Shown: positions 39,891-52,279 of the stretch, in pieces
Position numbering within the stretch: the first letter of the stretch is position 1
Layout of the letters: each line of letters begins with the position of its first letter
NCBI GenBank assembly: GCA_963576725.1
Contig: OY755236.1
Span: forward strand, 68,480,379-68,544,378
DNA: 64,000 nt
Direction of reading: 5' to 3'
From: Azorinus chamasolen
Lineage: Eukaryota; Mollusca; Bivalvia; Cardiida; Solecurtidae
The notes under the pieces: generated by a model
What the model was told of the DNA's origin: nothing
Seen by the model: the letters and a program-made list of their open reading frames with translations, nothing else
Database searches by the model: none
Translations under genes and position numbers: made by a program

Positions 39891-41729
39891 CTGAAAGACG
39901 ATAAAACCATGGTAAAAATGCTTTTCTCGTGATAGTGTATGTTGCTTGTACAACACTCTACCTTCTACGGATTTAAACTTGCGGGACCAGCATTTGGCAT
40001 TTTAACCCTTTACTCCCAAAAAACGCATTTATATGCCTTTACAAACGGAGCAGACCCTGATCAGACGGCTCCTACAGGGGCTAATGATATCACAGTTAGA
40101 TATGACTACAGTTTCTGCCATGGCCAACATTTCCTGTGTTCATATATGCCATTATAAAAAAATGTAAAATTAATTAATATTCATCACGTCGTTATTTCTT
40201 ACACGAATATTCATGGAGTAAATGGTTAAATAATACATGTATTTATATTTATGTATGGTGTGTTCGTGTTATTGCGAGAAGAATTGTTGACGTACATTGT
40301 ATATGACAGCAACTTCTTTACAAAAATATGAACAGTGTCAAGCAATTCGGATCCCGAGGAGACGCCGAGTTATTCGGCATCTCCTCAGGATCCAAACGGT
40401 TTGCAAATGTTATCACGGATTCGCCAATGACGGCGAACTTACCCGAACATGATTTATTAACCAATCTAAAGCATCGGTTGAATGGGTGATTTTTCAAAGA
40501 AATACTGCCGGTGTCATGATGTGACATGTGAAGCAAACTGTACAGACTATGAACAGATGTCTAAATCTGGGTCTACACTGTATCTTTATGGTGGGTTTCT
40601 AGAGATCGTTTGTATTAATGGATTGATGACGTAAGAATACTAACCAGTCATAACATTCTCTAACTGCTATTCTTCGCAAGACAAAGAAACCAAAGGAAAA
40701 ACATTAAACACTCTCATGTTGAATATTCAAATGTGAATAATTCCACTATGAATATTAAACTAGCTGAAGCATTCTGAAGTTAGATCAATTGTAGCGTCTG
40801 ACTTACATTGATAAAATAATACGAGAAAGCTCCTCTCGGAGTTGTCTCATATGGGTTTACACTATTTGCAAATGCAGATGTGTACGCTAAAATAGCATGA
40901 GAAGGGTCTAACACATTCCCTGTTCTGTACTCAGGTCAAATTTCAATACCTTCTGAATATTCATTTACAAAATACTTATAAGGAAATATGGAACATCGTA
41001 GACACTTTAGAGGGAAAAGGAACAAATCTATCAAATTATATTAACAAACTGAACAGACCCTAGTCAGACGACTTTTCTAGGAGCCATCTGATCTGGGTCT
41101 AGTCTGTTTTCAAATGCGTGAAAACACGTTAATATGAGGGACAGGGTTACTCGGTTTCCTTTGACCAGGTCGTCTACTAAAACGTGTGATAATCTGCAGT
41201 AGAGTCTGGCTGTAGCGATTGTATAATGAATAAGCATTGAGGTCTATAAAAGCAGGTGGTTGCAGAACAAAACTAATGCAGAAAGATCCTTGAGGAGTTC
41301 TCTGCATAACGTTCTTCCTATATTAAGGTACTACCCTATACCTAATTAACATTTTTTTAAATAAATTGATCACTTCATGAATATTCATTAACTTAATTTT
41401 CAGAAGGGAAACTTCTTATGTGAAGGTTTGGCTCAGACAAAACCTGTAGGGTTAGATCTGTGTCATTTCATAAGAAAAAAGAGAAAGAATGCCCTGATCA
41501 GACGGATCCTACAGGGGCTGTCTGATCAAGGTCTACTATGTTTGCAAAGGCATGAAAGTTTATATGAAGGGAAGGGGTTATAATATAAAATATAATTATT
41601 TATCAGATGTTGCTGTAGGCATGTTTTACTGTACATTGAGATATAGGCCATGTCCACATTACAAATTATATTGAAACTATGTGATCGTAAAGATGAACAA
41701 CCAATGTAATTAAAACTAAAGACACTCAC
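39891..41729 (-). other. Intron of GPCR copy 1, filled with MITEs
   Basis: 1,839 bp, donor GTGAGT (minus strand, 41,729 downward) and acceptor TTTCAG. Contents: F1 40,002-40,229 (stem right arm deleted), F3 about 40,330-40,440, an F6-like hairpin about 40,700-40,910, F1 40,912-41,149, a worn F2 about 41,180-41,340 and F1 41,350-41,582. All have counterparts in copy 2, so all predate the duplication. Confidence 0.75.
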
Positions 41730-42803
41730 CCTATATCCGTCGATTACCTGGTCGACCCTGCATTTCAAAGGCATTTCCGTGACAGGAAGGCTTTCCTTTG
41801 GTCTAAATCGAAGAAGAGCAGAAAAGGACACTGCCACTCTCGGCGGAATATTGCCAGGTCCGGTTATATCTTTATGTGATCTACAATCGTCGTATCCAAT
41901 TGTGCGGTCTGTATTGCAGAGGAAACAGAAGACATTCTTGTAGCCGCCATAGTAAGTAGAACTGTATAGGGCACAAGCTTGCTCTATAAGCGGATTATAC
42001 TCTGACCAATGCCCCGTTACATTGCACGACGATATATACTCTTTGCATTCCAGAACTCTTGAGGTTAGATCTTCTGGTACTCTGTAGATCAAGTTGCAGG
42101 TGTCTGTTTTGGGTATCTCTGTTACAATTCCATCGGGTGTGGTCGCCCTTAAGGAGTCGTTTACACAGCTTACTTCCGGCGCCCAGTATTGCAGGTCCCT
42201 TTCGGTTTTTCCGTTACAAAAAGCACAGTACCGATTCACATACGTAATGCCTGTGTTGATATCAGAGACAGGAACATTGACATCCAAAGTATTGTACTCG
42301 GTTTGATGTTCACACATAAACCTCGTTGAAACGTCCACTAGCATGTCACCACTACTGACAGAGCAACCCTTTAACATCATATACTGAACCGTGGCAAATT
42401 TGTAGCTTATGCTGAATGGGCGAAGTTGTGGTCGCATACATACTGTCCTTGTTGTTACTTTTGGCACCATATTAACCATCTCAGGACAACAAGAGTCCGT
42501 TTGCACACAATCTAAGTTGCACGTACATCTTCTACAGCACGACGCTGGTGTTGGAGGTGGTTTGACAAAGAGGTCCTCTGCTGACACCCTAAAGTCCGAT
42601 CTGACCGAGTCTGATTGCGTATTAAAGCTCTCGTTTAAAGGCAGCGGTGTGCATCTTGATGGTTGTTCACAGAATTCACTTTGAATATAATTAACCCATT
42701 CGACCACATCTTGGTCAAAAAGGAGCTGGTCTGCAATAGCAATAGACCAACAAATCAATAAGTGTGTCAAAAAGAAACCTCCCGTGGTGGTGACAATGGA
42801 CAT
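41730..42803 (-). CDS. Methuselah/adhesion-like GPCR, copy 1, exon 1 (signal peptide and ectodomain)
   Basis: 358 codons from ATG 42,803 to the donor AGG|GTGAGT at 41,730, phase 0. Residues 1-24 are a hydrophobic signal peptide ending ..IAIA. At 89-106 a dense Cys cluster (CCRRCTCNLDC..SCCPE) has the look of a somatomedin-B-like domain. Further Cys-rich ectodomain follows, with CAFCNGK and CFLCNTD words of a repeated kind and several NxS/T sites. Such N-termini occur in mollusc Methuselah-like receptors; ligand unknown. Together with 38,160-39,890 it forms one gene. Compared with copy 2 it has one residue fewer at the start, a three-residue insertion (VRS) near residue 67 and about 19 substitutions. 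Confidence 0.85.
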
Positions 42804-42847
42804 GTCAAATACTTGTTCAGATCTTGATTTCCTTGTTGATTTCCCTG
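42804..42847 (-). other. 5' UTR and candidate upstream splice acceptor, copy 1
   Basis: On the minus strand TATTCTTCAG ends at 42,845, a good acceptor, 41 bases before the ATG. A 5' non-coding exon may therefore lie further upstream (higher coordinates). The same arrangement is kept in copy 2 at 56,005. Confidence 0.45.
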
Positions 42848-42921
42848 AAGAATATAAAATTATAGTTGCAACTCTGGATCCTATTATGTAAAAGTTGTTG
42901 TTAACGTGCTGAAAATTAAAA

Positions 42922-43127
42922 TACAGTTAAACTTTCTAAACCGGAATTCTAGTACAGAAGAATTCAGATACGTTTAGGCAGGTGGCTGCTTAATGCACGG
43001 TGAAAGTCATGCAGAATGTCTTCTAGGAGCTTCCTGCGTGACTTTTACCCTGCATTAAACTGCCACTTGTCTCCAAGGCCGATATTTATACTGTACTTAA
43101 TGTCCGGTTTACAGGGGCTCAATTGTA
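42922..43127. mobile_element. F2 MITE just upstream of the receptor gene
   Basis: CAGTTAAACTTTCTAAACCG to GGTTTACAGGGGCTCAATTG; stem GGCAGGTGGCTGCTTAATGC, GTCATGCAGAATGTCTTCTA, arm to AACTGCCACTTG. It lies within 125 bp of the coding start in both copies and could affect the promoter or 5' UTR. Confidence 0.75.
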
Positions 43128-43232
43128 TATCTGAACTATTAAAGTTTTGCTTCGTTCGAGTTGTTCAGAAATAAGTGAACAAATGCAAAAAAAGTTTGGA
43201 ACCTGATGGGACCTGATGAGACTCCTATGGGC

Positions 43233-43427
43233 TAACCCTTACACCGCTGAATTTTCAAATGGACTATTCCAAAATTTAAGACGGTCAAGCTTATGGGGAC
43301 CAAAGAAAAATGTAACATGACAAACAGTGCAGACCCTGGTGAGAGGACTCCTCTAGGAATCCTTCCATCTAGGTCTACTCTGTTTGTAAAGGACAATAAT
43401 GAATCGTTGCCTTCATTGAAAGGGTTA
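43233..43427. mobile_element. F6-like MITE
   Basis: CTAACCCTTACACCGCTGAA to CATTGAAAGGGTTAA; AGTGCAGACCCTGGTGAGAG, CTCCTCTAGGAATCC, TCCATCTAGGTCTACTCTGT. Copy in unit 2 at 56,394-56,593. Confidence 0.7.
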
Positions 43428-43559
43428 AACGCAAGTCAAAAGTTAACATGAAAATAGTGGCATGATAATGTAACAAGTTCAATAATGTAATAGAGTGTCA
43501 CCAAATATGTATAATTATATAACAATGCTTTAAAAAATAAAGTCAAAGCTCGAACACTA

Positions 43560-43735
43560 TGACAAGTATCATTATCGGTCTATAAGATAGGTGACTGCTT
43601 AATGCAGGATGAAAGTAAGACAGAAAGCTCCTCTCTGGGTCTGCATTAAGCAGCCACCTGTTTACAAAGTTCTCAATTCTTCGTAACTAAATTGCCCCAC
43701 CTGCAGCTTGCTAGACGTTATAATATGGCTGAAAT
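43560..43735. mobile_element. F2 MITE with shortened stem
   Basis: AAGATAGGTGACTGCTTAAT, GCAGGATGAAAGTAAGACAG, AAAGCTCCTCT then GGGTCTGCATTAAGCAGCCA and CCTG. The right arm lacks its AGACTTTC part. Copy at 56,740-56,880. Confidence 0.6.
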
Positions 43736-43740
43736 AATGT

Positions 43741-43874
43741 TAACCCTTTACTTCATAAATACGCCTTTCTACGCATAAAATGCATGTCTCCATACGCTAT
43801 TATAGCAAATTAATGCAATTAATGCCCATGGCGTAATTATATCTGACATGAATATTCATGGAGGAAAGGGTTAA
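43741..43874. mobile_element. F1 MITE that has lost its hairpin (unit 1)
   Basis: TTAACCCTTTACTTCATAAA to GGAGGAAAGGGTTAA, only 134 bp. The homologous element in unit 2 (56,904-57,130) keeps the full hairpin between CTACGC and the ATGCxTGT word, so about 118 bases spanning the palindrome were deleted here. Confidence 0.8.
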
Positions 43875-44269
43875 CGCGACATAAAAACTCCAACTCATTA
43901 AACCTTCCAACTACATTGTATCAAGTATTTACTGTTCCTGATACACACTGTGACTGTAACCCCTTAACAAGAAAATGGATGATTTCCAAAATAATATCTG
44001 GACGGGTTTCCTTAAATAATAGGGGTATACATGCGTTAAATGGGATATTGAAATAGAACCGCCCATGGGATTTGGAAGTCCAATTAATGTGCAGACATAC
44101 GCGTAAAAAACACTTTAGCGTAGATAAGTATCGAAAATGATTCAGCAAGTAAATGTTGCAATCGTCTTTTCCGAAAACAAACAGACCACGAAATAGAGAC
44201 TTTAATTACATGTATTAGTAAGTTCAAGTGGTCTCTGGGTCATTAAATGGAAAATAATTCCAGTTACCG

Positions 44270-45777
44270 TAAAACCTTCTAAACCGGACGTTCAAATTAG
44301 TATCAATACCGGTCTGTACAACAGATGGAAGCTTAACGCAGGGTGAAAGTCATACAGAAAGCTCCCGAAAGAAACTTCTAAATTCGTCTTTTCTAAAACT
44401 CCAGTAGAACCTGTCTTAAGCGACCATCAAAAAGAAGTCTATGATTCTGTAAGGCAGGTGGTTGCTTAATACAGGGCAAGAGTATATGCCCTGGATTAAG
44501 CAACCACCTGCTATTTAAGATTCCTTTGTCCCAATTAATATAAGATCGCATAAGACGGGTTATAGTGTATATTCTGTAACCATACAGAGTACCAGAATTA
44601 GCACATGAATAACCCGAGCTAACTATAACGTGCAGTCACATCTTACACTTTAAGGGTTTAATATTCATAGTGGAACGGTCCTTCAGTGTGTAACAATAGA
44701 ATCCTTTCAATAGGCTATGAAGGAGTTAACTTTGATAGACAGTAAAACCTCTCTATAATGACCACTAAATTGTGTTAATTAGTTGATATATTAGGGCAGG
44801 TGGCTGCTTAATGCAATGTAGGAGCTCCTATAGGAGCGTTCTGTTTTACTTTCACCTTGCTTTAAGCAACCACCTGCCTTTAACACAAAATACTTGATGT
44901 AATTTAGTGGCCGTTATAGAGAGGTTTTACTGTACCTTTTTTACTGAAAAACAGTGTATACCCTGATCAGAGGGCTCCTCTAGGAGCCGTCTGATCTAGG
45001 TCTGCAAATATGAGACAACTACTTCCCTCATTCAAAATACTACAGTGACGACTAACCAGTAGTATAATTGTAACACTGACACTGGATCGAAAAAGAGTCA
45101 GATCTTTCATAAGTTCATAAGCAAACAGAGCAGATCCCACAGGATCATATCCTTCCGGAGCCGTCTGATTTTGGTCTATTCTTTTTGTAAATGCGTGGAA
45201 AGCGTTTATATGAGGGAAAAGTTAAACATCCACAAAGTTCCAGATAAGATGCGTAAATTAAAACATTTTCAAGAATAACTTCTTTATTTCTCCGCCAAAC
45301 GCTATACGTATGACCACTCTTTAGACCAAACCCTATTATGTGACCACTCTTTAGAATCCTTTCTTGAGACGATTCTAAAGAGTGGTCACAGTACAGGGTT
45401 TGGTGGAAAATGATGCTTTTAGTATCTGCGTACGTACTTTTATCTGTATCTTTGGTTCACTTGCTTTTAAAGGCCCCACTATTTATCCATAAAGTGTTTG
45501 CCTTTGAGAAGATTTAATGTACTCCCAGGATTAACCCTTTGCTTGCTGAATTTTAAAATGCAGTTCTCCTTCTTTACCAATGCCTTGTTGTATAATTACA
45601 TATATCTTCACTGTGTACAAGTATTTCGCTGTGCAATCACTGCTGTGGAGTGCACTGGTTGCACAATCAACTTGTAAATAGTGCAGAACCTGATGAGACA
45701 GCTCCTACAGCAGCTGTCTCATCTGGGTCTTCACTATTTACAGGTAGGTATATTGACGTGAATAGCAAGTGAAGGGT
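44270..45777. mobile_element. MITE cluster of unit 2 (F2, F2, F1, F1, F4, F6)
   Basis: Same elements as 33,463-34,992: F2 pair 44,270-44,577, F2 44,742-44,936 (left arm shortened), F1 cores 44,943-45,008 and 45,115-45,227, F4 45,238-45,440, F6 45,531-45,777. The F6 apex is CTCCTACAGCAG here against CTCCTACAGGAG in unit 1. Confidence 0.75.
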
Positions 45778-45839
45778 TTAGAGGAAATGCGGTGTTATTC
45801 TTGTTTCACAAAGTCTGTCCAATTAGTAATCTTATTTAA

Positions 45840-47745
45840 CCATTTGAATGCGGAAAACGAGTGTATTTTCATTTGCAAACAGTGTAGACCCAGATCAGAT
45901 GACTCCTAGATGAGCCCTCTGATCAGGGTCTGCACTGATTTTCACTCAACCCCCTTTTGCATATTTTACTCGCTCATATTTTGTGAACATTTATATTATG
46001 TGAAACCTACCAATAACCAATGATGGACCATTCCACTCTGTTATGGTCAATAATTGGAATAATCGTAATGATTTTAAAATGTCCTATCATTAGACGTTAT
46101 ACGTTTAATAGAAAAGCAATCATAGTGTCTTAAACAGTACTGATCGTGTAATAGGCAGAGTTACACGGATCTGAATCCAGACTATGTAAAAGCTATCCGA
46201 ATGTCTCGATAGAAAATTACGGGTAAAATACAATCAATTGAATCCTGGTGCTTTGAACTGCCCATTTTAGTAGTATCTCCATCAGGAGGGTATGGAAATA
46301 TGTTATAAATGTATTTGTTAAAAGGATATGTTACGAGTATATGCACCTAACACTCCATTAACTTAATGGGACTAGCATGCAGTACAACAGAGCCTGTCTT
46401 AAGTGTTCATTAAACAAGAGGTCTAACTAAGGGTCTCTAAGATAGCAAGTAGCATAATGCAAAGCTGAAAGTAATGCAGAAAGCTCCTGTTGGGGCTTTC
46501 TGCAGTACGTTTGCCTTGCATTAAGCAGCTACCAGATTTAAGCCCCCTTTCTTTAATAAATGAATGGTGGCTAAAGACAGGTTCTACTGCAGTCAGGGAT
46601 CTCACGCTTTTCTTCTGTATACATGTAATAGATTCTGATCAGCAATCACGCTCTGTACGTTCTCTTTGTAATTAGTGAGACAATCACAACCTGTGATTTG
46701 TTTCTGGGCTAAATGCACTGGGCATTTCAACCCTCTATCCGTTCTTTATTTAGTCAAAATTTTAATAAATGCTGAATATTCATGGACAAAATAGTTATAA
46801 TGAGATATGGACGGTGGAACATTGTGACCATTTTAGAAACAAAAGACACAACTCTATCAAAATTGATTAGCAAACAGAGCAGACCCTGATCAGACGGCTC
46901 CTACATGAGCCGTCTGATCAGGGTCTTCTCTGTTTGCAAATATGTGAAAAGGCGTTTATATGAAGCAAATGGTTAAAAAGAATGTACTTTAGTAAAACTG
47001 ATAAATTATACGCAATTGGGAAAACAGAAACGGTAAAAACAAAGTTCGAGTAGGAAATAGACACAAGCACTATTTTTGCTGCAAAGCATACTTTAATTGG
47101 ATGCCCATTCCAATACACATGGGAATGTTATAATAGACGGAAACATGAATGTATACAAATACAACATATGAATAACGCTTTATTGACTAAATCGTCTGCC
47201 CTATCACAAAATCAATTATTGACATCTTCCACAATAATGATACCTTCTAACAACGCGTTAATCATATAAAACAAGGGATCCGGTCTTAACATAGTGGGAA
47301 CATTTGAATAAAAAACGTGAGCAAAATGTAATGAAGTTCATTCATCAGAGGATAATGCAGATATGTGATTTACGTCAAACAATTATTCTGTTTTATTCTG
47401 ATGGATATATATCATTGCTAACCCCAGGTTTGTGTAAACAAATATTGGTAACATTTTGACAAACAATGGTGACTGTGTAATGCACCTGGTGAACGTCCAT
47501 CATCCTGCCAGTGGATTAACCCGTTCGCTAATGAATAATGATACGTCAGCTGACCATTTCATGAATATTTATTAACTTAATTTCTTAAAGGTACATTTTC
47601 AAAGGAGTGTTTTACCTAGATAAAATTTATATGATCATATTTACATAATGCCATGACAGGGCAATCCCTAAACAGATGCTCCTATAGTCACCTGCCGAAA
47701 ACTTCTCAGTTGTTCTTTACTTTTAAGGTTTGGATTAGCGAAGTC
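45840..47745. mobile_element. MITE cluster of unit 2 (F1-related, F2, F1, composite)
   Basis: Counterparts of 35,040-37,010: hairpin 45,840-45,955, F2 46,388-46,590, F1 46,729-46,978 (perfectly matched GACCCTGATCAGACGGC stem), composite 47,515-47,745. The frames crossing these elements are not genes. Confidence 0.7.
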
Positions 47746-48004
47746 TGACTATACAATCAGCGTCTCGATAAGTTCTTCATCTAGAGCTACGGAAAAAGGC
47801 ATCACTAAAAAATTAATCATAATGGCGGATACTATTCAACTGTAAATTATCTGCCCTGACAGATAAACACAAAGGTATACCAAAAAGGAAGTACTAGGTC
47901 CTTTCAGTTGGATTACTCTGTTATTGTTCTTGTATTTCATTGAGATGTGGTAAATTGATTTGATATTTAAAGAATGATCATTTTCTTTGAATTATAAACA
48001 TTAA

Positions 48005-49447
48005 ATGATTCAATGGAGTTTTAGTCAAAGAATGTATGCAATATATCAGATATTCAAAGTCAATTTTGTTATTGCAGTGCAAAGAGATCAACGATAAAAT
48101 CAGAGGAAACAACCTACATCCAACCTAGGACCTACAGCTTTTGGGAGAGTATTAAAGATAGATTACTGACCAAGATACATCATTACTCGTAACGGACACC
48201 ATGACACCGTTACCTTTTTAACACTGTTAGTTCGCAAACTGAAATAGAATTGGAAACATGATTGTATTGAAGATACAGTAGAACACGTCTTAAGCGACCA
48301 CCAAAAAGAAATCTAATTATGGAATTGTAAGGCAGATGGTGGCTTAATGCAGGTCAAACAAAAGTATAGGAGCTTTCTGCATTACTTTTGCTCTGCATTA
48401 AGCAACCACCTGCTTGTTAACACTTCTGTGCTCAATAAATGAATGTCCACTTATAATACATTGCAGATATGTAGATTAGAAACATACACGTATTTAGAAA
48501 ATCTACTTTTTGTATTTCTCCACTAAATCCCATCTTGCTGCAACTTGGGGTGGCAATTGCAATTGCAACAGTATATGATTTGGCTGAGAAATAAGTTATT
48601 TTGATAGTTCACTACGTGTTTTATACAGCTTTTCGTGTATTCTGCTGTTGACTCTTCCTAGCGACAGTTCTGGTCAGTGAAACTAAAGACATAAAGCATA
48701 TGAGACGTTCCATGAGAAAAATTCTAAATATATAAAAACAAAACAGAAGTGCAAGTTGTCAACTAATAACTTACCATTTACAGAGAAAGATATGCAATAA
48801 TGATGCTCAAACAAATTCGTGTAAGAGCAGGTGGCTGCCTATGATGAATGAACGTAAAGCAGAATACCCTAGCATTAAGTTACCACCTGTCTGACAAATT
48901 AATTAGACAAAGTTTCACTTGTGTCGTTGTACAAAGGTTTTACTATACTTTAAATCCAAAACTCACTGTGACAATTTTACGACAACTCTCGACCCACACT
49001 TAACACTTTTCCCCCATAAGAGAGTCAGTACGAAAACAGAATATAATATTTTCTTGAAGACACAAAAATGTCACCTGAAGAATATAATGACAGGCAATAA
49101 TTCGTGCTTAGAGCGGATTATACACGAATGAAGTATTTTATAACTGTACCTAATGTTATTGAAAGCTGTTGTACCGTTTTGAAGATATTTAGTTTTGTAT
49201 CAGGTGCAGTCCTTTACACTAAGCAAATAAACGTAGTTATACAAACGCAAAAAAAAACAATATGAAATCAAGGCGAATACTAAAGTACATTGTTCTTTAG
49301 GAATACCGGTAAGGCAGATGCTTAGTGAACTGCATACTTCATACGAGAAGTCTGTCGTGTCCGAGAAAACTGTTTACAGGCAGATACGTAGCACAAAGAA
49401 TACAATACGATAACTTCCATTTCAAAAGAACATTATTTCACTTAACA
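48005..49447. other. Block present only in unit 2
   Basis: Lies between AATTATAAACATT and TTTTGACTTT, which are adjacent in unit 1 at about 37,250. Contains F2 48,279-48,470 (CAGTAGAACACGTCTTAAGC), a decayed F4 at about 48,500-48,600 (CTCCACTAAATCCCATCTTG, GATTTGGCTGAGAAATAAG) and F2 48,815-48,955. No coding frame is convincing. Either a composite insertion in unit 2 or a deletion in unit 1; MITE content makes deletion in unit 1 plausible. Confidence 0.6.
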
Positions 49448-50151
49448 CGATTTTGACTTTTAAAAAAAGAGATGGTGAAAAAAGTGGTGTTTGTAAAACA
49501 GGTATGCCCCACTAATAACAGGCCTGTAGTTATGATCTTTGATCTTGAAATGTGACCTTGGCCTTGGTATGGTACAATGCAAAAGATGATACAGTTGTCG
49601 TATCGAAATATGAGAATGTAAAAAGGGTAGCAATAACGCCACTCACTCCCGGCCCAGTTTACACGATCAACTTTTACATCGAAATCCAACATTCACAGTA
49701 AGGGGTGAAGTTAGCCGTTCTGTAACCTGTGCAATTATTCCTGCAATAATACATTAACACTTTCAACACTGAATTTGAGTTTAACGATAGAGTCTACTCT
49801 ATATGAAAGGCTTAAACTTGATAGAGGGTTTTGTTTTAAAAAGGCAAACCTTACAGAGTAAATACCCTGAGCAGATGGGTTCCTATAGGAGCCATCTGGT
49901 CTGGATCTACACTATTTCAAATGCCAATGCATGTGCCCTCCGCGTTCAAAGGTTTGAATATCAATTCTTCGGTAATTTTCTATTCCTGTGTAATAACTGA
50001 TATTTAAATAGGGCATGTATATTTTAGCTTGCATCATCCACGTAACATTTACAAACAAACCGCGTCCAGGTGGTCATTCGTGGATCAAATGCCTGTGAGA
50101 AAAAACGTTGAACAAGAATTAATCAAACAAGAGTCCGATCAAGAAATACAG

Positions 50152-50377
50152 TTAACCCTTAAAGTATGTACATGCATGTAAAAATTAGTGTTTGTATAAA
50201 TATTAATAATACGAAATTTATAATGGCATTTGAAAACATAAGTTTTGGGGCAGAGCAGAAATTGAAGAATCAGATTAATATATAAGAAATTCCATAATCA
50301 AACGAAGCAAGCTCCTTATCCAGGTCTACTATATCTGCAAATTTGTTTAAATGCGTATCTAACAATCAAAGGGTTAT
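50152..50377. mobile_element. F1 remnant at the 3' end of GPCR copy 2
   Basis: GTTAACCCTTAAAGTATGTA to ATCAAAGGGTTATGG. As in unit 1 its GGGTTA end overlaps the receptor stop codon at 50,374-50,376, so the arrangement predates the duplication. Confidence 0.7.
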
Positions 50378-52104
50378 GGGTGTGCCATTCCGTTTGTACG
50401 ACTAGGACTCTCACTTAAGCTTGTTCTTCTAGTTGACTCTGAATACCTGGTTTTACTCGGCCGCAGAAGGAGACTGAATAGCTTCAAAACCCTTTGGTTA
50501 CACACAAATGCTAAAAATATGAAAACCCCTATCCCCGCATTTAGAATAATGAAAATATACTCCAACACCTCTACCCCCGTAAAGAAATACAAAAATCCAA
50601 ATATCCATGTTAAGCCTGTAAGCGTAGAGAGTTTGATATATATTTTAGCATAATTTCTATGTTTACTGCTGTTTGCGTCAATTTTCGGCATCTTACTGAT
50701 AGTGATTATAACGGAAAGGAAAAGCAAGAAATTAGTAAGAATGATAACACCGACTGGCAAAGCAAAGGAAAAGCCAACCATATGATAACTGGATATGTAA
50801 CAGATATGTCCGCCATACCCTAAGTCATTGTTTTCGGTTGAGCTCACGGCAATTGTCACAGCTACAGGAATGCATGAGATGATTATGCAATAAACAGTGT
50901 AAGCAAGGGTTGTCTTCGCTATACTGGAGCCAATCGACTTCTCTCTGAGAGATTTAAACACCCTAAACATATGCAAGGAACAAACATTCATCCACATTAT
51001 GGCCATGAGCCAAAAGAAGTGAACCAAAACACCCACGACCTTGCATCCCCAATCTACAACTTGCGCCTGCCCCGCTCCGAACTGGAACAATATTTGTGCA
51101 ATAATAAGATTTAAAGTGAGCATAATATTATTTATACCCGGCTGTGTCCGTAATTCCTTAAACAAAGCGTATGTGATCAAGGTCATTATCGAGCAAAACA
51201 CAGACACGCAAGTGCATACAAGGGAGAGAATGCCTTGTGGCAAATCTTGTTGCACTGCTCTCTTGTCATGTCTCGGAAATCTTAGCATTAATGCTTTGTT
51301 TATATCTTCGAAAAGATTTTTACACACAAAAATTGTTTCATTCTGACTAGCTTGGTCGGGAATCTCTACGTAGCTTGATTTTGTTACATTAGTGTCTATA
51401 TCTTTAAGGCTTACTCCCCAAGTGAACCATTCAGTGTCCAAATCTGAAAGTGGAATTCCAACAAGAGGACACACTTTAGGGAGAATCATGACCTCTACTA
51501 ACTCTATTTTCTGTCCATCCTCCTCATCCTCGTCCTCCTCCTCACTAAACAAATCTTTCAAATCGTTAAGTTGAATAAGAATATCACCATGGATTGAATC
51601 GAACAGTAACACTTGTTCATCAAAAATATGTGTTCCATTTTGTCCCTCTAACATCTGAAGTTCTGCCATGACGAAAGATGCATGGAAATCAAAGTGCTTA
51701 TTTAAAAATCCACCTTTCACTGTCACTGTGTTGTTTCCTAATGACAAGAATTCGTCTACAAACGATGATTTTACTCTATTATTTACAGGAATATACATAT
51801 CAATTTGTACAAGGAAGTACTCGTACGACAGATGTTCTCCTTGCCTATTCCTTACACCAGTAGTTTTAAGGAATACACGACTTTGTGCGCTGTGTTTAGG
51901 AAAACCCATCATTTCCTTCCAGTTTCGTATGAACATGTTTAAACTTTCCGGTAGATGTGTGATATCTTTTGGATAGAGTTCCTGCAAGGGCACTAACTTC
52001 ATATAAAACCTGTATCGTACTCCTGCTACAGATTCGAAGAGACCGACGCATTGGCCATTTGTGTATTCTCTGGGAGGAAAACAAGTAATGTTTCTGCACA
52101 CGTC
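50374..52104 (-). CDS. Methuselah/adhesion-like (7tm_2) GPCR, copy 2, exon 2
   Basis: 576 residues, same layout as 38,160-39,890: Asn-glycosylated ectodomain with an acidic run, seven helices with TGLTWIFGF in TM6, and a Ser-rich tail. Acceptor TTTCAG before 52,104. Nine substitutions against copy 1, among them Ala for Ser after TM2, Leu for Phe in TM5, Val for Gly in the tail and two Asp/Glu swaps in the acidic run. No frame damage, so this paralogue also looks functional. Confidence 0.88.
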   Translation of the reverse strand, partial: DVCRNITCFPPREYTNGQCVGLFESVAGVRYRFYMKLVPLQELYPKDITHLPESLNMFIRNWKEMMGFPKHSAQSRVFLKTTGVRNRQGEHLSYEYFLVQIDMYIPVNNRVKSSFVDEFLSLGNNTVTVKGGFLNKHFDFHASFVMAELQMLEGQNGTHIFDEQVLLFDSIHGDILIQLNDLKDLFSEEEDEDEEDGQKIELVEVMILPKVCPLVGIPLSDLDTEWFTWGVSLKDIDTNVTKSSYVEIPDQASQNETIFVCKNLFEDINKALMLRFPRHDKRAVQQDLPQGILSLVCTCVSVFCSIMTLITYALFKELRTQPGINNIMLTLNLIIAQILFQFGAGQAQVVDWGCKVVGVLVHFFWLMAIMWMNVCSLHMFRVFKSLREKSIGSSIAKTTLAYTVYCIIISCIPVAVTIAVSSTENNDLGYGGHICYISSYHMVGFSFALPVGVIILTNFLLFLSVIITISKMPKIDANSSKHRNYAKIYIKLSTLTGLTWIFGFLYFFTGVEVLEYIFIILNAGIGVFIFLAFVCNQRVLKLFSLLLRPSKTRYSESTRRTSLSESPSRTNGMAHP

Positions 52105-52279
52105 CTGAAAGACGATAAAACCATGGTAAAAATGCTTTTCTCGTGATAGTGTATGTTGCTTGTACAACACTTATTATTTATTGCATATAAACACATACCT
52201 TCTACGGATTTAAACTTGCGGGACCAGCATTTGGCATTTTAACCCTTTACTCCCATAAAAAACGCATTTATATGCCTAT

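Larger units (their letters stand above)
33138..43945. repeat. Tandem duplication, unit 1 (10.8 kb)
   Basis: Direct copy of 43,946-57,231. The junction at 43,940-43,950 reads GATACACACTGTGACTG: the left half matches unit 2's end (GATACA at 57,226-57,231), the right half matches the start of unit 1 (CACTGTGACTG at 33,138). Both units carry the same MITEs at the same places plus a complete two-exon GPCR gene. Unit 1 lacks three blocks found in unit 2, near 37,253, 40,045 and 40,233. Confidence 0.9.

Noticed and set aside
39891..39956. 22 codons upstream of exon 2 of GPCR copy 1 in the open frame
   Set aside because: They precede a strong TTTCAG acceptor whose phase fits exon 1's donor; copy 2 is the same. 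Treated as intron.
41526..41729. Open frame continuing past exon 1 of GPCR copy 1
   Set aside because: It crosses a GTGAGT donor and runs into an F1 element; copy 2 stops soon after the donor, so it is not conserved coding.
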